Shown here: positions 54,550 to 63,577 of the stretch, in pieces
How positions within the stretch are numbered: position 1 is the first letter of the stretch
How the letters are laid out: the number at the start of each line of letters is the position of its first letter
From: JAXMEQ01 sp046348225
Lineage (GTDB): Bacteria; Pseudomonadota; Gammaproteobacteria; Burkholderiales; Burkholderiaceae_C
Direction: 5' to 3'
Assembly (NCBI GenBank): GCA_046348225.1
Contig: JAXMEQ010000010.1
Span: 106,117 to 170,116 of the forward strand
Length of the DNA: 64,000 bases
The notes under the pieces: generated by a model
Told to the model about the DNA's origin: nothing
What the model saw: the letters and a program-made list of their open reading frames with translations, nothing else
The model's database searches: none
Position numbers and translations under genes: made by a program

Positions 54550-56559
54550 TCAGTCGTTCGGGGCGGCCCCGAATGGCTGTTTGCCTTGCCACCAGTTCAA
54601 CACCTGGTCGACCGATTGTTCAATCGAGAGATCAGAGTTGTCGAGCAGCAAGGCGTCTTCGGCGGGCTTCAGGGGGGCGGCGCTGCGGGACGAGTCACGC
54701 GCATCGCGGGCCTCCAAATCCTGCCGGAGAGCGTCAAGTGTAGTCGAAAAACCCTTTGAAATCAACTGCTTATGACGCCGCTCGGCGCGACGGCCGGCGC
54801 TGGCTGTCAAGAATACCTTGAGCGGGGCGTCCGGGAAGATCACGGTGCCCATGTCGCGCCCGTCGGCCACCAGTCCCGGCAGGCGGCGAAAGCTGTGCTG
54901 CAGTGCCAGCAGCGCCGTGCGCACCGCAGGCAATGCCGACACCCTGGAGGCGTTCATGCCGGCCTCTTCGGTACGGATGGCGTCGCTCACGTCTTCGCCG
55001 TCCAGCAGGACCCGGTCGCCGGCGAAACGCAGTGGCAGGCGCGCCGCCAGTTCGGCAATGGCGGCCTCGTGCGCCGCGTCCAGCATCAGCGCCGCCCGGC
55101 GCGCGGCCAGCGCCGTGACACGGTACAGTGCCCCCGAGTCGAGGTAGTGGTAACCGAGTTTGCCGGCCACGCTGGCCGCCAGCGTGCCCTTGCCCGAGGC
55201 GGTAGGGCCATCTACACAGATCACGGGCACGGCGCGTGGCGCGGGCTCGACCACCGAGAACAGCGCCTCGAAGTAGTCCGGGAAGGTCTTGGCCACGCAT
55301 TTCGGGTCTTCGATGCGCACCGGCAGGCCCGCCGGGTTGAACGCGGCGAGCGAAAAGCACATGGCGACGCGGTGGTCGTCGTAGGTGTGGATGCGGGCGG
55401 CCTTCCACGTGGTGGGCGGCGTGACCCGCAACCAGTCCGGGCCTTCGTCTACGGTGGCGCCGAGCTTGCGGCATTCGGTGGCCATGGCGGCGATGCGGTC
55501 GGTTTCCTTGACGCGCCAGCTGGCAATGTTGCGCAGCGTCGTGGGGCCGTCGGCGTACAGCGCCATCACGGCCAGCGTCATGGCGGCGTCCGGAATGTGG
55601 TTGCAGTCCAGGTCGATCGCCTTGAGCGGCCACGCGCCGCGCGTGATGTGCAGCCAGTTCGGGCCGCTGGCCACCCGGGCCCCCATGGCTTCGGCGGCTT
55701 CCACAAAACGGATGTCGCCCTGGATCGAATTCAGGCCCAGCCCTTCGATACGGATGCCGTGGTGCCCGGCCGCGGGCGCCGCCAGGGCGCCCAGCGCGAT
55801 GAAATAGCTGGCGGACGACGCATCGGCTTCGACATGGATGCGCCCGGGCGACTGGTAACGGCTGCCCGCCGGGATGGTGAAACGCTGCCAGCCGTCGCGC
55901 TGCACGGCAATGCCAAAGCGCGCCAGGAGGTTGAGCGTAATTTCAATGTACGGGCGGGAAATGAGCTCGCCCACGACCTCGATCACGACGTCCCGCTGCG
56001 CCACCAGGGGCAGGGCCATCAGCAAGGCGGTGAGGAACTGGCTGGAGACATCGCCGCGCACCGGTATGGGCTTGTCAATGGCGATGCGGGGCTGGCCGAT
56101 GCGCAGTGGCGGGTAGCCGGGGTTGCCCAGGTAGTCGATCTGGCAGCCGAGCGCACGCAGCGCGTCCACCAGGTCGCCGATCGGGCGCTCGTGCATGCGG
56201 GCCACGCCGCTGAGTTCAAAGTCGCCGCCCAGCACCGCCAGCGCGGCGGTGAGCGGTCGCATGGCGGTGCCGGCGTTGCCCATGAACAGCTGCGCCGCGT
56301 CGGGGGGCGGTCGGCCCGCCAGGCCCGTGATGTGCAGCACGGCGCCCTCTTGGGCCACACCGCAGCCCAACTGGCGCAGGGCCGCCAGCATGACGCGGGT
56401 GTCGTCCGAATCCAGCAGGTCATGGACCTCTGTGGTCCCTTCGCACAGCGCGGCCAGCAACAGGACGCGGTTGGAAATGCTCTTGGAGCCGGGCAGCGTG
56501 ACGGTGCCTCCCGCAGCGGCCAAGGGCGGAAGGTCCAGAAACTCGGTGGCAAACATCAC
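54550..56559 (-). CDS. aroA-cmk: bifunctional EPSP synthase / cytidylate kinase
   Basis: A 669-residue fusion. Residues 1-435 are 3-phosphoshikimate 1-carboxyvinyltransferase (LPGSKSISNR at 22-31; later RIAAMATECRKLG, HTYDDHRVAM), the shikimate-pathway step making EPSP. A short linker (about 436-445) joins it to a cytidylate kinase with Walker A GPTASGKGT (451-459), which phosphorylates CMP/dCMP. In most bacteria these are separate adjacent genes. Start overlaps tyrA by 4 bases; rpsA follows. Confidence 0.96.
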   Translation of the reverse strand: MMFATEFLDLPPLAAAGGTVTLPGSKSISNRVLLLAALCEGTTEVHDLLDSDDTRVMLAALRQLGCGVAQEGAVLHITGLAGRPPPDAAQLFMGNAGTAMRPLTAALAVLGGDFELSGVARMHERPIGDLVDALRALGCQIDYLGNPGYPPLRIGQPRIAIDKPIPVRGDVSSQFLTALLMALPLVAQRDVVIEVVGELISRPYIEITLNLLARFGIAVQRDGWQRFTIPAGSRYQSPGRIHVEADASSASYFIALGALAAPAAGHHGIRIEGLGLNSIQGDIRFVEAAEAMGARVASGPNWLHITRGAWPLKAIDLDCNHIPDAAMTLAVMALYADGPTTLRNIASWRVKETDRIAAMATECRKLGATVDEGPDWLRVTPPTTWKAARIHTYDDHRVAMCFSLAAFNPAGLPVRIEDPKCVAKTFPDYFEALFSVVEPAPRAVPVICVDGPTASGKGTLAASVAGKLGYHYLDSGALYRVTALAARRAALMLDAAHEAAIAELAARLPLRFAGDRVLLDGEDVSDAIRTEEAGMNASRVSALPAVRTALLALQHSFRRLPGLVADGRDMGTVIFPDAPLKVFLTASAGRRAERRHKQLISKGFSTTLDALRQDLEARDARDSSRSAAPLKPAEDALLLDNSDLSIEQSVDQVLNWWQGKQPFGAAPND

Positions 56560-57431
56560 TTCTTGGGGTTGGAACCCATGCGCCAGTGGGCGCGCGTGGC
56601 GCTGGCCTGGTCGATCAGGCTTTCCAGCGCGTCGGCATTGCCGCTGGCGATGATGCGCTCCATGGCCTGCAGGTTGTCCTGGAACAGCTTGGACTGGGCC
56701 AGCAGTTCCTCGCGGTTGGCCAGCAGGATGTCGCGCCAGATCTTCGGGTCGCTGGCCGCGATGCGCGTGAAGTCACGGAAACCCGGCCCGGCCAGCGACA
56801 GGAACTCCTTGCCATGGGGCTGGCCCGAGATGCCGTTGATGAGCGCAAAGGCAATCAGGTGCGGCAGGTGGCTGACAGCGGCAAAGGCCGCGTCGTGCGC
56901 GTCGGGCGACATCTGGATCACCTTGCAGCCCAGCGCTGTCCAGACGTCCACCGCCTGCTTGAGCTTGGCGGTGAGCGTGCGCTCGATCGGCGTGAGGATG
57001 ACCTGCTTGCCGGAATACAGGTCCGGGTCGGCATGCTCGACGCCGGCCGTCTCCTTGCCCGTGACCGGGTGCGCCGGCACAAACGTGGCCACGTGCACGC
57101 CCAGCACGCGGCGGGCGGCGTCCACCACGTCGCGCTTGGTCGAGCCGACGTCCATGATCAGGGTGTTGGCCGTGACCAGGTGGCGAATGGCCTTGAGCGT
57201 GGCTTCGGTGGCCGACACCGGCACCGCCAGCAGTACGATGTCGGCGCCTGAGACGGCCAGCAGCGCCGACGGCGCCTCAACGTCGATGACGCCCATTTGC
57301 CGGGCCCGTTCGGTGGTGGAGGGTGACTTGCTGTAGCCCACCACGCGCTTGACCAGCCCGGCGCGCTTGAGCGCCAGCGCGAACGAGCCGCCCATCAGGC
57401 CGCAGCCGATCAATCCAAGTTGCTCGAACAT
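56556..57431 (-). CDS. tyrA: prephenate dehydrogenase
   Basis: A 291-residue NAD(P)-binding enzyme: GLIGCGLMGGSFALALK at the N-terminus, then the catalytic domain with HPVTGKETAGVE and SHLPHLIAFALING. It oxidatively decarboxylates prephenate to 4-hydroxyphenylpyruvate for tyrosine. It is coupled to pheA upstream (ATGA overlap at 57431) and to aroA-cmk downstream. Confidence 0.95.
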   Translation of the reverse strand: MFEQLGLIGCGLMGGSFALALKRAGLVKRVVGYSKSPSTTERARQMGVIDVEAPSALLAVSGADIVLLAVPVSATEATLKAIRHLVTANTLIMDVGSTKRDVVDAARRVLGVHVATFVPAHPVTGKETAGVEHADPDLYSGKQVILTPIERTLTAKLKQAVDVWTALGCKVIQMSPDAHDAAFAAVSHLPHLIAFALINGISGQPHGKEFLSLAGPGFRDFTRIAASDPKIWRDILLANREELLAQSKLFQDNLQAMERIIASGNADALESLIDQASATRAHWRMGSNPKK

Positions 57432-58522
57432 CAGTCGCTCACCGGGTAAGTGCCCAGCACCTTGTAGAAGGCACACAGGCTTTGCAGGTCCTTGAGCGCG
57501 GCCGCCACATGCGGCTGCGACGGGTGCCCCTGCACGTCGATATAAAAATAGTATTCCCACTGGCCGGAACGCGCCGGCCGGGATTCAAAGCGCGTCATGG
57601 ACACACCATGCGCCTTCAGGGGCACCAGGATGTCGTGTACCGCGCCAGGCCGGTTGGGCACCGAGACGATCAGGCTCACGCAGTCGCGCCCCGAAGCCTG
57701 GGGTGCCGCCAGCGTCTGGGGCAGGCAGACCACTGCAAAACGGGTGCGGTTGAAGGCGTCGTCCTGAATGGCGTGTGCCGCCACATGCAGGCCGAACTCG
57801 GCACCGGCACGTTCGCCGGCAATGCCGGCCCAGGCCGGGTTGGTAGCGGCCAGGCGTGCGCCTTCGGCGTTGCTCGACACTGCGCGGCGCTCCGCGTCGG
57901 GCAGGTGCTTGTTGAGCCAGCCCTGGCATTGGGCCAGCGCCTGCGGATGCGCGAGCACGGCCTCGATGCCTTCGGTGGACGGTGACAGGCGCAACAGGTG
58001 GTGCCGCACCAGCAGGCTGATCTCGCCCACGATGTGCAGCGGCGACTGCAGCAGCAGGTCGAGCGAGCGGGTGACCACGCCTTCGGTGCTGTTTTCCACC
58101 GGCACCACACCGAAATCGGCCGTGCCCGCGGCGGCGGCGTGGAACACCTCGTCAAAACTCACGCAGCGCACATGCTCGATGCTGGCGCCGAAGAACTGCA
58201 CCGCGGCCTGCTCGCTGAAGGTGCCGGCCGGGCCGAGGTAGGCCACGCGCTGCGGGGCTTCGAGCGCCCGGCAGGCCGACATGATTTCGCGCCAGATGGT
58301 GGCCACATTGCCGGCCTTCAGCGGCCCCGGGTTGGCCGCCTGCAGGCCATTGATCACCTGGGCTTCGCGCTCGGGGCGGAACACCGGCGAGCCCTCTGCA
58401 CGCTTGAGCTCGCCCACCTCGTTGGCCAGGCTGGCGCGCTGGTTCAGCAGTGCCAGCAATTGCTGGTCGACCGCATCAATCTCGGTACGCAGCTCGGCGA
58501 GGTTTCGAATGGGTTTACTCAT
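57431..58522 (-). CDS. pheA: bifunctional chorismate mutase / prephenate dehydratase
   Basis: A 363-residue protein. Residues 1-95 are an AroQ chorismate mutase (LAELRTEIDAVDQQLLALLNQRASLANEVGELKR). Residues 100-270 are prephenate dehydratase (VAYLGPAGTFSEQAAVQFFG, VPVENSTEGVV). Residues 280-360 are a regulatory ACT domain (VSVPNRPGAVHDILVPLKAHGVSMTRFESRP), so phenylalanine feedback is expected. It starts 70 bases after the gyrA stop; serC, usually between them, is absent. Confidence 0.96.
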   Translation of the reverse strand: MSKPIRNLAELRTEIDAVDQQLLALLNQRASLANEVGELKRAEGSPVFRPEREAQVINGLQAANPGPLKAGNVATIWREIMSACRALEAPQRVAYLGPAGTFSEQAAVQFFGASIEHVRCVSFDEVFHAAAAGTADFGVVPVENSTEGVVTRSLDLLLQSPLHIVGEISLLVRHHLLRLSPSTEGIEAVLAHPQALAQCQGWLNKHLPDAERRAVSSNAEGARLAATNPAWAGIAGERAGAEFGLHVAAHAIQDDAFNRTRFAVVCLPQTLAAPQASGRDCVSLIVSVPNRPGAVHDILVPLKAHGVSMTRFESRPARSGQWEYYFYIDVQGHPSQPHVAAALKDLQSLCAFYKVLGTYPVSD

Positions 58523-58530
58523 AAAAAGTG

Positions 58531-58577
58531 CCCCCAGCCCGCATGGAACGTGCGTGAGGCGCTATGAAATTAATAGC
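58531..58577 (+). repeat. dispersed repeat, copy F (gyrA-pheA gap)
   Basis: CCCCCAGCCCGC...GTGCGTGAGGC then core GCTATGAAATTAATAGC (58561-58577). It fills most of the 69-base gap between gyrA and pheA, where serC is normally found. Confidence 0.85.
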
Positions 58578-58591
58578 AATCAGGAAGGGTG

Positions 58592-61219
58592 TCAGGCCTC
58601 GCCGGCGGGTTCGTCCGCATCGCCTTCGGCAGCCTGGGCGTCATTTTCCACGATGCGCTGCAGGCCGCTGAGCTTGGAGCCTTCGTCCAGCCCGATCAGC
58701 GTCACGCCCTGGGTGGCACGGCCCAGCTCGCGGATCTCGCTGACGCGGGTGCGCACCAGCACGCCCTTGTCGGTGATCAGCATGATTTCATCGTCGGCGT
58801 GTACCAGCGTGGCGGCCACCACCTTGCCGTTGCGTTCGCTTTGCTGGATCGCGATCATGCCCTTGGTGCCACGGCCGTGGCGCGTGTATTCGGTGATGCC
58901 GGTGCGCTTGCCGTAGCCGTTCTCGGTGGCGGTCAGCACGCTTTGCTGTTCATCCTCGGCCACCAGCATGGCGATCACGCTTTGCCCGTCGTCGAGCATC
59001 ATGCCGCGCACGCCGCGCGCGTTGCGGCCCATCGGCCGGACGTCGTTCTCGTCGAAGCGCACCGCCTTGCCGCCGTCGGAGAACAGCATCACGTCATGCT
59101 TGCCGTCGGTCAGTGCGGCGCCCACCAGGAAGTCGCCTTCGTCCAGGTCCACGGCGATGATGCCGGCCTTGCGCGGGTTGCTGAATTCGTCGAGCGAGGT
59201 TTTCTTGACCGTGCCCATGCGGGTGGCCATGAACACATAGTGGTCGGCCAGGAAGCTGCGGAACTCACCGGTCAGCGGCAGCACCACGTTGATCTTCTCG
59301 CCATCCTGCAGCGGGAACATGTTGACGATGGGCCGGCCACGGGAGCCGCGCGAGCCGGCGGGAACTTCCCAGACCTTGAGCCAGTACAGGCGGCCGCGGT
59401 TGGAGAAGCACAGGATCCAGTCGTGCGTGTTGGCTATGAAGAGCTGGTCGATCCAGTCGTCTTCCTTGGTGGCAGTGGCCTGCTTGCCGCGGCCGCCACG
59501 CTTCTGGGCGCGGTACTCGCCCAGCGGCTGGCTCTTGATGTAGCCGCTGTGGCTCAACGTCACCACCATGTCGGTGGGGGTGATCAGGTCTTCGGTGGCC
59601 AGGTCCTGGGCATTGTGTTCAATCAGGCTGCGCCGCGCGCCGAGCCTGGTCTGGCCGAACTCCTGCTTCAGTGTGGCCAGCTCGTCGCCAATGATGGTCG
59701 AGACGCGCGCCGGCTTGGCCAGGATGTCCAGCAGGTCGTCGATCTCGGCCATGACTTCCTTGTATTCGGCCACGATCTTGTCCTGCTCCAGGCCGGTCAG
59801 GCGCTGCAGGCGCATCTGCAGGATTTCCTGGGCCTGGGTTTCCGACAGGCGGTACAGCCCGTCCTGGCCCATGCCGAATTCGCGCTCCAGGCCGTCGGGG
59901 CGGTAGTCATCGGCATTGACCACGCCACCGTCCTCGCGCGTGCGGGTGAGCATCTCGCGCACCAGCTTGCTGTCCCAGGGACGGGTCATCAGCTCGGCCT
60001 TGGCTACCGGCGGTGTGGGCGATTCGCGGATGATGCGGATGAACTCGTCAATGTTGGCCAGCGCCACCGCCAGGCCTTCCAGCACATGGCCGCGTTCGCG
60101 GGCCTTGCGCAGTGCGAACACGGTGCGCCGCGTGACCACTTCACGGCGGTGCTGCAAAAAGACCTTGATCAGGTCTTTCAGGTTGCACAGCCGCGGCTGG
60201 CCGTCGATCAGCGCCACCATGTTGATGCCGAAGGTGTCCTGCAGTTGCGTCTGCTTGTACAGGTTGTTGAGCACCACTTCGGGCACTTCACCACGCTTCA
60301 GTTCGATCACCAGACGCATGCCCGACTTGTCGGACTCGTCCTGGATGTGGCTGATGCCCTCGATCTTCTTTTCGTTGACCAGCTCGGCCATGCGCTCCTG
60401 CAGCGTCTTCTTGTTGACCTGGTAGGGCAGCTCGTCGACGATGATCGCCTGGCGCTGGCCGCGGTCGATGTCCTCGAAATGGCACTTGGCCCGCATCACG
60501 ACGCGGCCGCGGCCGGTGCGGTAGCCTTCCTTCACGCCGTTGATGCCGTAGATGATGCCGGCGGTGGGGAAGTCCGGCGCCGGGATGATCTCCATCAGCT
60601 CGTCGATGGTGGCTTCGGGGTTCTTCAGCAGGTGCAGGCACGCATCCACCACCTCATTCAGGTTGTGCGGCGGAATGTTGGTGGCCATGCCCACCGCAAT
60701 GCCGCCCGACCCGTTGACCAGCAGGTTGGGCAGCTTGCTCGGCAGCACCAGCGGTTCTTTTTCGCTGCCGTCGTAGTTGGGGCCGAAATCGACGGTTTCC
60801 TTGTCGATGTCGGCCAGCATCTCGTGGGCGATCTTGGCCAGGCGGATTTCGGTGTAACGCATGGCGGCGGCGTTGTCGCCGTCCACCGAGCCGAAGTTGC
60901 CCTGGCCGTCCACCAGCATGTGGCGCATGGAAAAGTCCTGCGCCAGCCGCACAATGGTGTCGTAGACCGACTGGTCACCGTGCGGGTGGTACTTACCAAT
61001 CACGTCACCCACGATACGGGCCGACTTCTTGTAGGGCCGGTTCCAGTCGTTGTTGAGTTCGTGCATCGCGAACAGCACCCGCCGGTGCACCGGCTTGAGC
61101 CCGTCGCGCGCGTCCGGCAAGGCCCGGCCCACGATCACGCTCATCGCGTAGTCGAGGTAGCTGCGCCGCATTTCCTCTTCAAGACTGATGGGCAGGGTTT
61201 CTTTGGCGAACTGGGTCAT
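58592..61219 (-). CDS. gyrA: DNA gyrase subunit A
   Basis: An 875-residue type II topoisomerase subunit, about E. coli length. The catalytic tyrosine is Tyr122 (AAAMRYTE), and the GyrA box QKRGGRG marks the wrapping domain. The quinolone-resistance region reads HPHGDQSVYD: position 83 is Gln instead of the usual Ser or Thr, Ser84 follows, and Asp87 is kept. First gene of the minus-strand run ending at hldD. It diverges from the OmpA-family gene. Confidence 0.97.
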   Translation of the reverse strand: MTQFAKETLPISLEEEMRRSYLDYAMSVIVGRALPDARDGLKPVHRRVLFAMHELNNDWNRPYKKSARIVGDVIGKYHPHGDQSVYDTIVRLAQDFSMRHMLVDGQGNFGSVDGDNAAAMRYTEIRLAKIAHEMLADIDKETVDFGPNYDGSEKEPLVLPSKLPNLLVNGSGGIAVGMATNIPPHNLNEVVDACLHLLKNPEATIDELMEIIPAPDFPTAGIIYGINGVKEGYRTGRGRVVMRAKCHFEDIDRGQRQAIIVDELPYQVNKKTLQERMAELVNEKKIEGISHIQDESDKSGMRLVIELKRGEVPEVVLNNLYKQTQLQDTFGINMVALIDGQPRLCNLKDLIKVFLQHRREVVTRRTVFALRKARERGHVLEGLAVALANIDEFIRIIRESPTPPVAKAELMTRPWDSKLVREMLTRTREDGGVVNADDYRPDGLEREFGMGQDGLYRLSETQAQEILQMRLQRLTGLEQDKIVAEYKEVMAEIDDLLDILAKPARVSTIIGDELATLKQEFGQTRLGARRSLIEHNAQDLATEDLITPTDMVVTLSHSGYIKSQPLGEYRAQKRGGRGKQATATKEDDWIDQLFIANTHDWILCFSNRGRLYWLKVWEVPAGSRGSRGRPIVNMFPLQDGEKINVVLPLTGEFRSFLADHYVFMATRMGTVKKTSLDEFSNPRKAGIIAVDLDEGDFLVGAALTDGKHDVMLFSDGGKAVRFDENDVRPMGRNARGVRGMMLDDGQSVIAMLVAEDEQQSVLTATENGYGKRTGITEYTRHGRGTKGMIAIQQSERNGKVVAATLVHADDEIMLITDKGVLVRTRVSEIRELGRATQGVTLIGLDEGSKLSGLQRIVENDAQAAEGDADEPAGEA

Positions 61220-61403
61220 GGGGAGGTGCTTGCGGCGGGAAAGATGGCAATTTTACGGCCAAGAGGTTGTAGCGAAGCAGCAACAGAACGCGCCAATGAG
61301 GTTCAGTCCTACAGGGCCGCGGCCGATAACCGTTGCGCCGGTGGGGACGTGTGGCACAATAACCCAACGCTTTTGGTGATGGTCACCTTAATCGTCTTGT
61401 ATA

Positions 61404-61425
61404 CGCAGCGCGGCTGCGGCTTTTT
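61404..61425 (+). promoter_or_regulatory. hairpin with T-run in leader of the OmpA-family gene
   Basis: CGCAGC-GCG-GCTGCG is followed by GC and five T, 17 bases before ATG 61442, with AGAGGAGA as ribosome site after it. It looks like a weak terminator in the leader, possibly an attenuator or 5' stabiliser. A second inverted repeat GGTGA-TGG-TCACC lies at 61375-61387. Confidence 0.4.
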
Positions 61426-61441
61426 CCCCAAGAGGAGAACC

Positions 61442-62107
61442 ATGAAGAAACTGAACAAAGTGGCGATGTTGTTTGCCTCCGCTGCGCTCGCATCCGCCGC
61501 TGGCGCCCAAACGGTTGACAACTGGCGCAATGGCACGTCCGAACTCGTCTGGAAGAACGGCACGAACGAACTGTGCTGGCGCGATGCCAACTGGACGCCT
61601 GCCACGGCTGCTGCCAACTGCGACGGCGCCATCAAGCCTGCCGCTCCGGCTCCGGCTGCTGCCGCCCCGGCTCCAGCACCCGCTGCCGCCCCGGCTCCGG
61701 CACCTGCCGCTGCTCCCCGTCCGGCACCCGCTCCCCAGCCGCCCGCAGCCACCAAGGTGACCTACGCTGCTGACGCTTTCTTCGACTTCGACAAGTCGGT
61801 CCTCAAGCCCGAAGGCAAGGCCAAGCTCGACGACCTGACCGGCAAGGTCAAGGACATCAACCTGGAAGTCATCATCGCCGTGGGTCACACCGACTCCGTC
61901 GGCAGCGATGCCTACAACCAGAAGCTGTCGGTTGCCCGCGCTGAAGCCGTCAAGGCCTACCTCGTGTCCAAGGGCATCGAGAAGAACCGCGTGTACACCG
62001 AAGGCAAGGGCGAGAAGCAGCCCGTGGCCGACAACAAGACCGCCGAAGGCCGCGCCAAGAACCGTCGCGTGGAAATCGAAGTGGTCGGTACCCGCGCCAA
62101 CAAGTAA
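61442..62107 (+). CDS. OmpA family peptidoglycan-binding protein
   Basis: A 221-residue exported protein. A signal peptide of about 22 residues ends GAQ. Next comes a short segment with a tandem motif (NGTSELVWKNGTNELCWRD, residues 29-47), a Pro/Ala-rich linker (about 65-100) and a C-terminal OmpA domain (AFFDFDKSVLKPEGKAKLDDL, VIIAVGHTDSVGSDAYN, GRAKNRRVEIEV). The OmpA domain binds peptidoglycan. The eight-stranded barrel of true OmpA is missing, so it is probably periplasmic rather than a porin. It diverges from gyrA. Confidence 0.93.
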   Translation: MKKLNKVAMLFASAALASAAGAQTVDNWRNGTSELVWKNGTNELCWRDANWTPATAAANCDGAIKPAAPAPAAAAPAPAPAAAPAPAPAAAPRPAPAPQPPAATKVTYAADAFFDFDKSVLKPEGKAKLDDLTGKVKDINLEVIIAVGHTDSVGSDAYNQKLSVARAEAVKAYLVSKGIEKNRVYTEGKGEKQPVADNKTAEGRAKNRRVEIEVVGTRANK

Positions 62108-62127
62108 TCCCTCCGCGGATTGCCGAG

Positions 62128-62153
62128 AAAAGCCCCGGAAACGGGGCTTTTTT
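62128..62153 (+). terminator. intrinsic terminator after OmpA-family gene
   Basis: AAAAGCCCC/GGGGCTTTT around GGAAAC, with six T. It lies 20 bases past the stop. Confidence 0.9.
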
Positions 62154-62177
62154 CATGGCCGCGCCAGAATACGTCCC

Positions 62178-62891
62178 ATGAGCACCCCCCTGAATGCCGA
62201 TCCGGCCGAACTGGCCAAATTCTCCGACCTGGCCCACCGCTGGTGGGACCCGGACAGCGAGTTCCGTCCCCTGCACCAGATCAACCCGCTGCGGCTGGAG
62301 TGGATCAACGGCCTGGTGCCACTGGCGGGCCAGCGGGTGCTGGACGTGGGCTGCGGCGGCGGCATCCTGGCCGACGCCATGGCCCGCAAGGGGGCCGAGG
62401 TGCTGGGCATTGATCTCGCCACCAAGGCGCTCAAGGTGGCGCAGCTCCATGCGCTGGAGGCTGGCACCCGGCAGGTGCAGTACCGCGAGATCAGCGCCGA
62501 GGCGCTGGCGGCAGAAGCGCCCGCGAGCTTCGACGTGGTGACCTGCATGGAAATGCTCGAGCATGTGCCGGACCCGGCGTCGGTGGTAAAGGCCTGCGCA
62601 ACGCTGGTCAAACCGGGCGGCCGGGTGTTCTTCTCGACCATCAACCGCAATCCGAAGTCGTTCCTGTTCGCCATCGTGGGGGCGGAATACGTGCTCAACA
62701 TGCTGCCGCGCGGCACGCACGAATACGCCAAGCTCATTCGCCCGAGCGAACTCGCGGCGTACTGCCGCGCTGCCGGGCTCGACTTGCAGGCCACGCGGGG
62801 CCTTGAATACAACCCGCTGACGCGGCGCTACTGGTTGTCCGGCGACACCAGCGTCAACTACCTGTTTGCCACGCAGAAGGTCGCCGGCTGA
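62178..62891 (+). CDS. ubiG: ubiquinone O-methyltransferase UbiG
   Basis: A 237-residue SAM-dependent methyltransferase: HRWWDPDSEFRPLHQINPLRLEWI, the SAM-binding VLDVGCGGGILADAMA, and a conserved C-terminal region with RGTHEYAKLIRPSELAAYC. It carries out both O-methylations in ubiquinone synthesis. ATG 62178 fits the family N-terminus. Its TGA overlaps the gph ATG by one base. Confidence 0.95.
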   Translation: MSTPLNADPAELAKFSDLAHRWWDPDSEFRPLHQINPLRLEWINGLVPLAGQRVLDVGCGGGILADAMARKGAEVLGIDLATKALKVAQLHALEAGTRQVQYREISAEALAAEAPASFDVVTCMEMLEHVPDPASVVKACATLVKPGGRVFFSTINRNPKSFLFAIVGAEYVLNMLPRGTHEYAKLIRPSELAAYCRAAGLDLQATRGLEYNPLTRRYWLSGDTSVNYLFATQKVAG

Positions 62892-63565
62892 TGTTCGGGG
62901 CCATCGACGCCGTGCTGTTCGACCTGGACGGCACCCTGATTGACAGTGCCCCCGACCTGGGTGCTGCGGCCGACCAGATGCGGACGGCCCGCGGCCTGCC
63001 ATCGCTGCCGCTGGCGCAATACCGGCCGCTGGCCGGCGCGGGGGCACGCGGCATGCTGGGAGTGGCCTTTGGCCTGACGCCCGATCACCCCGACTACAAC
63101 GCCCTGCGCGAGGAGTTTTTCAGCAATTACGAGCGGCGCATGACGCAACTCACTTATGCCTTTGACTGTGTCCCCGAGCTGATAGAACAGCTGGTGCGGC
63201 GTGGCCTGGCCTGGGGCGTGGTCACCAACAAGTCGATGCGGTTCGCCGGCCCGCTGACGCGCGGCATGCCGCTGTTTGCCACGGCACGCACGGTGGTGGG
63301 GGGCGACACCACGCCTCACGCCAAGCCGCATCCCGCACCGCTGCTGGAAGCCGCCCGCCAGCTGGGACTGCCGCCCGCGCGCTGCCTGTACGTGGGTGAT
63401 GACGAACGCGATGTGGTCGCTGGCCTGGCGGCAGGCATGGGCACGGTGGCTGCGACATATGGCTACCTGGGCAGCAACGCCGACACCCGCCAATGGGGCG
63501 CCCACGCGCAAATTGATTCACCCCTGGAACTGCTTTCGCTCTTGCAATCGGCCACAAGCGCCTAA
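62891..63565 (+). CDS. gph: phosphoglycolate phosphatase
   Basis: A 224-residue HAD-family hydrolase: nucleophile FDLDGTLIDSAPDL, motif II VVTNKS, motif III Lys in HAKPHPAPLLEAA and motif IV YVGDDERDVVAG. It dephosphorylates 2-phosphoglycolate from DNA repair and metabolism. It is translationally coupled to ubiG, a pairing common in betaproteobacteria. The ssrA promoter overlaps its end. Confidence 0.93.
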   Translation: MFGAIDAVLFDLDGTLIDSAPDLGAAADQMRTARGLPSLPLAQYRPLAGAGARGMLGVAFGLTPDHPDYNALREEFFSNYERRMTQLTYAFDCVPELIEQLVRRGLAWGVVTNKSMRFAGPLTRGMPLFATARTVVGGDTTPHAKPHPAPLLEAARQLGLPPARCLYVGDDERDVVAGLAAGMGTVAATYGYLGSNADTRQWGAHAQIDSPLELLSLLQSATSA

Positions 63566-63568
63566 AAT
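63563..63568 (+). promoter_or_regulatory. ssrA promoter -10 box
   Basis: TAAAAT lies 10 bases before the tmRNA 5' end; TTGCAA (63542-63547) with 15-base spacing may be the -35. The box overlaps the gph stop. Confidence 0.5.
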
Positions 63569-63577
63569 GGGAGTCTT

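Noticed and set aside
58589..61300. Long plus-strand open frame across gyrA
   Set aside because: It mirrors gyrA; only its end in the same frame, from 61442, is the real OmpA-family gene.
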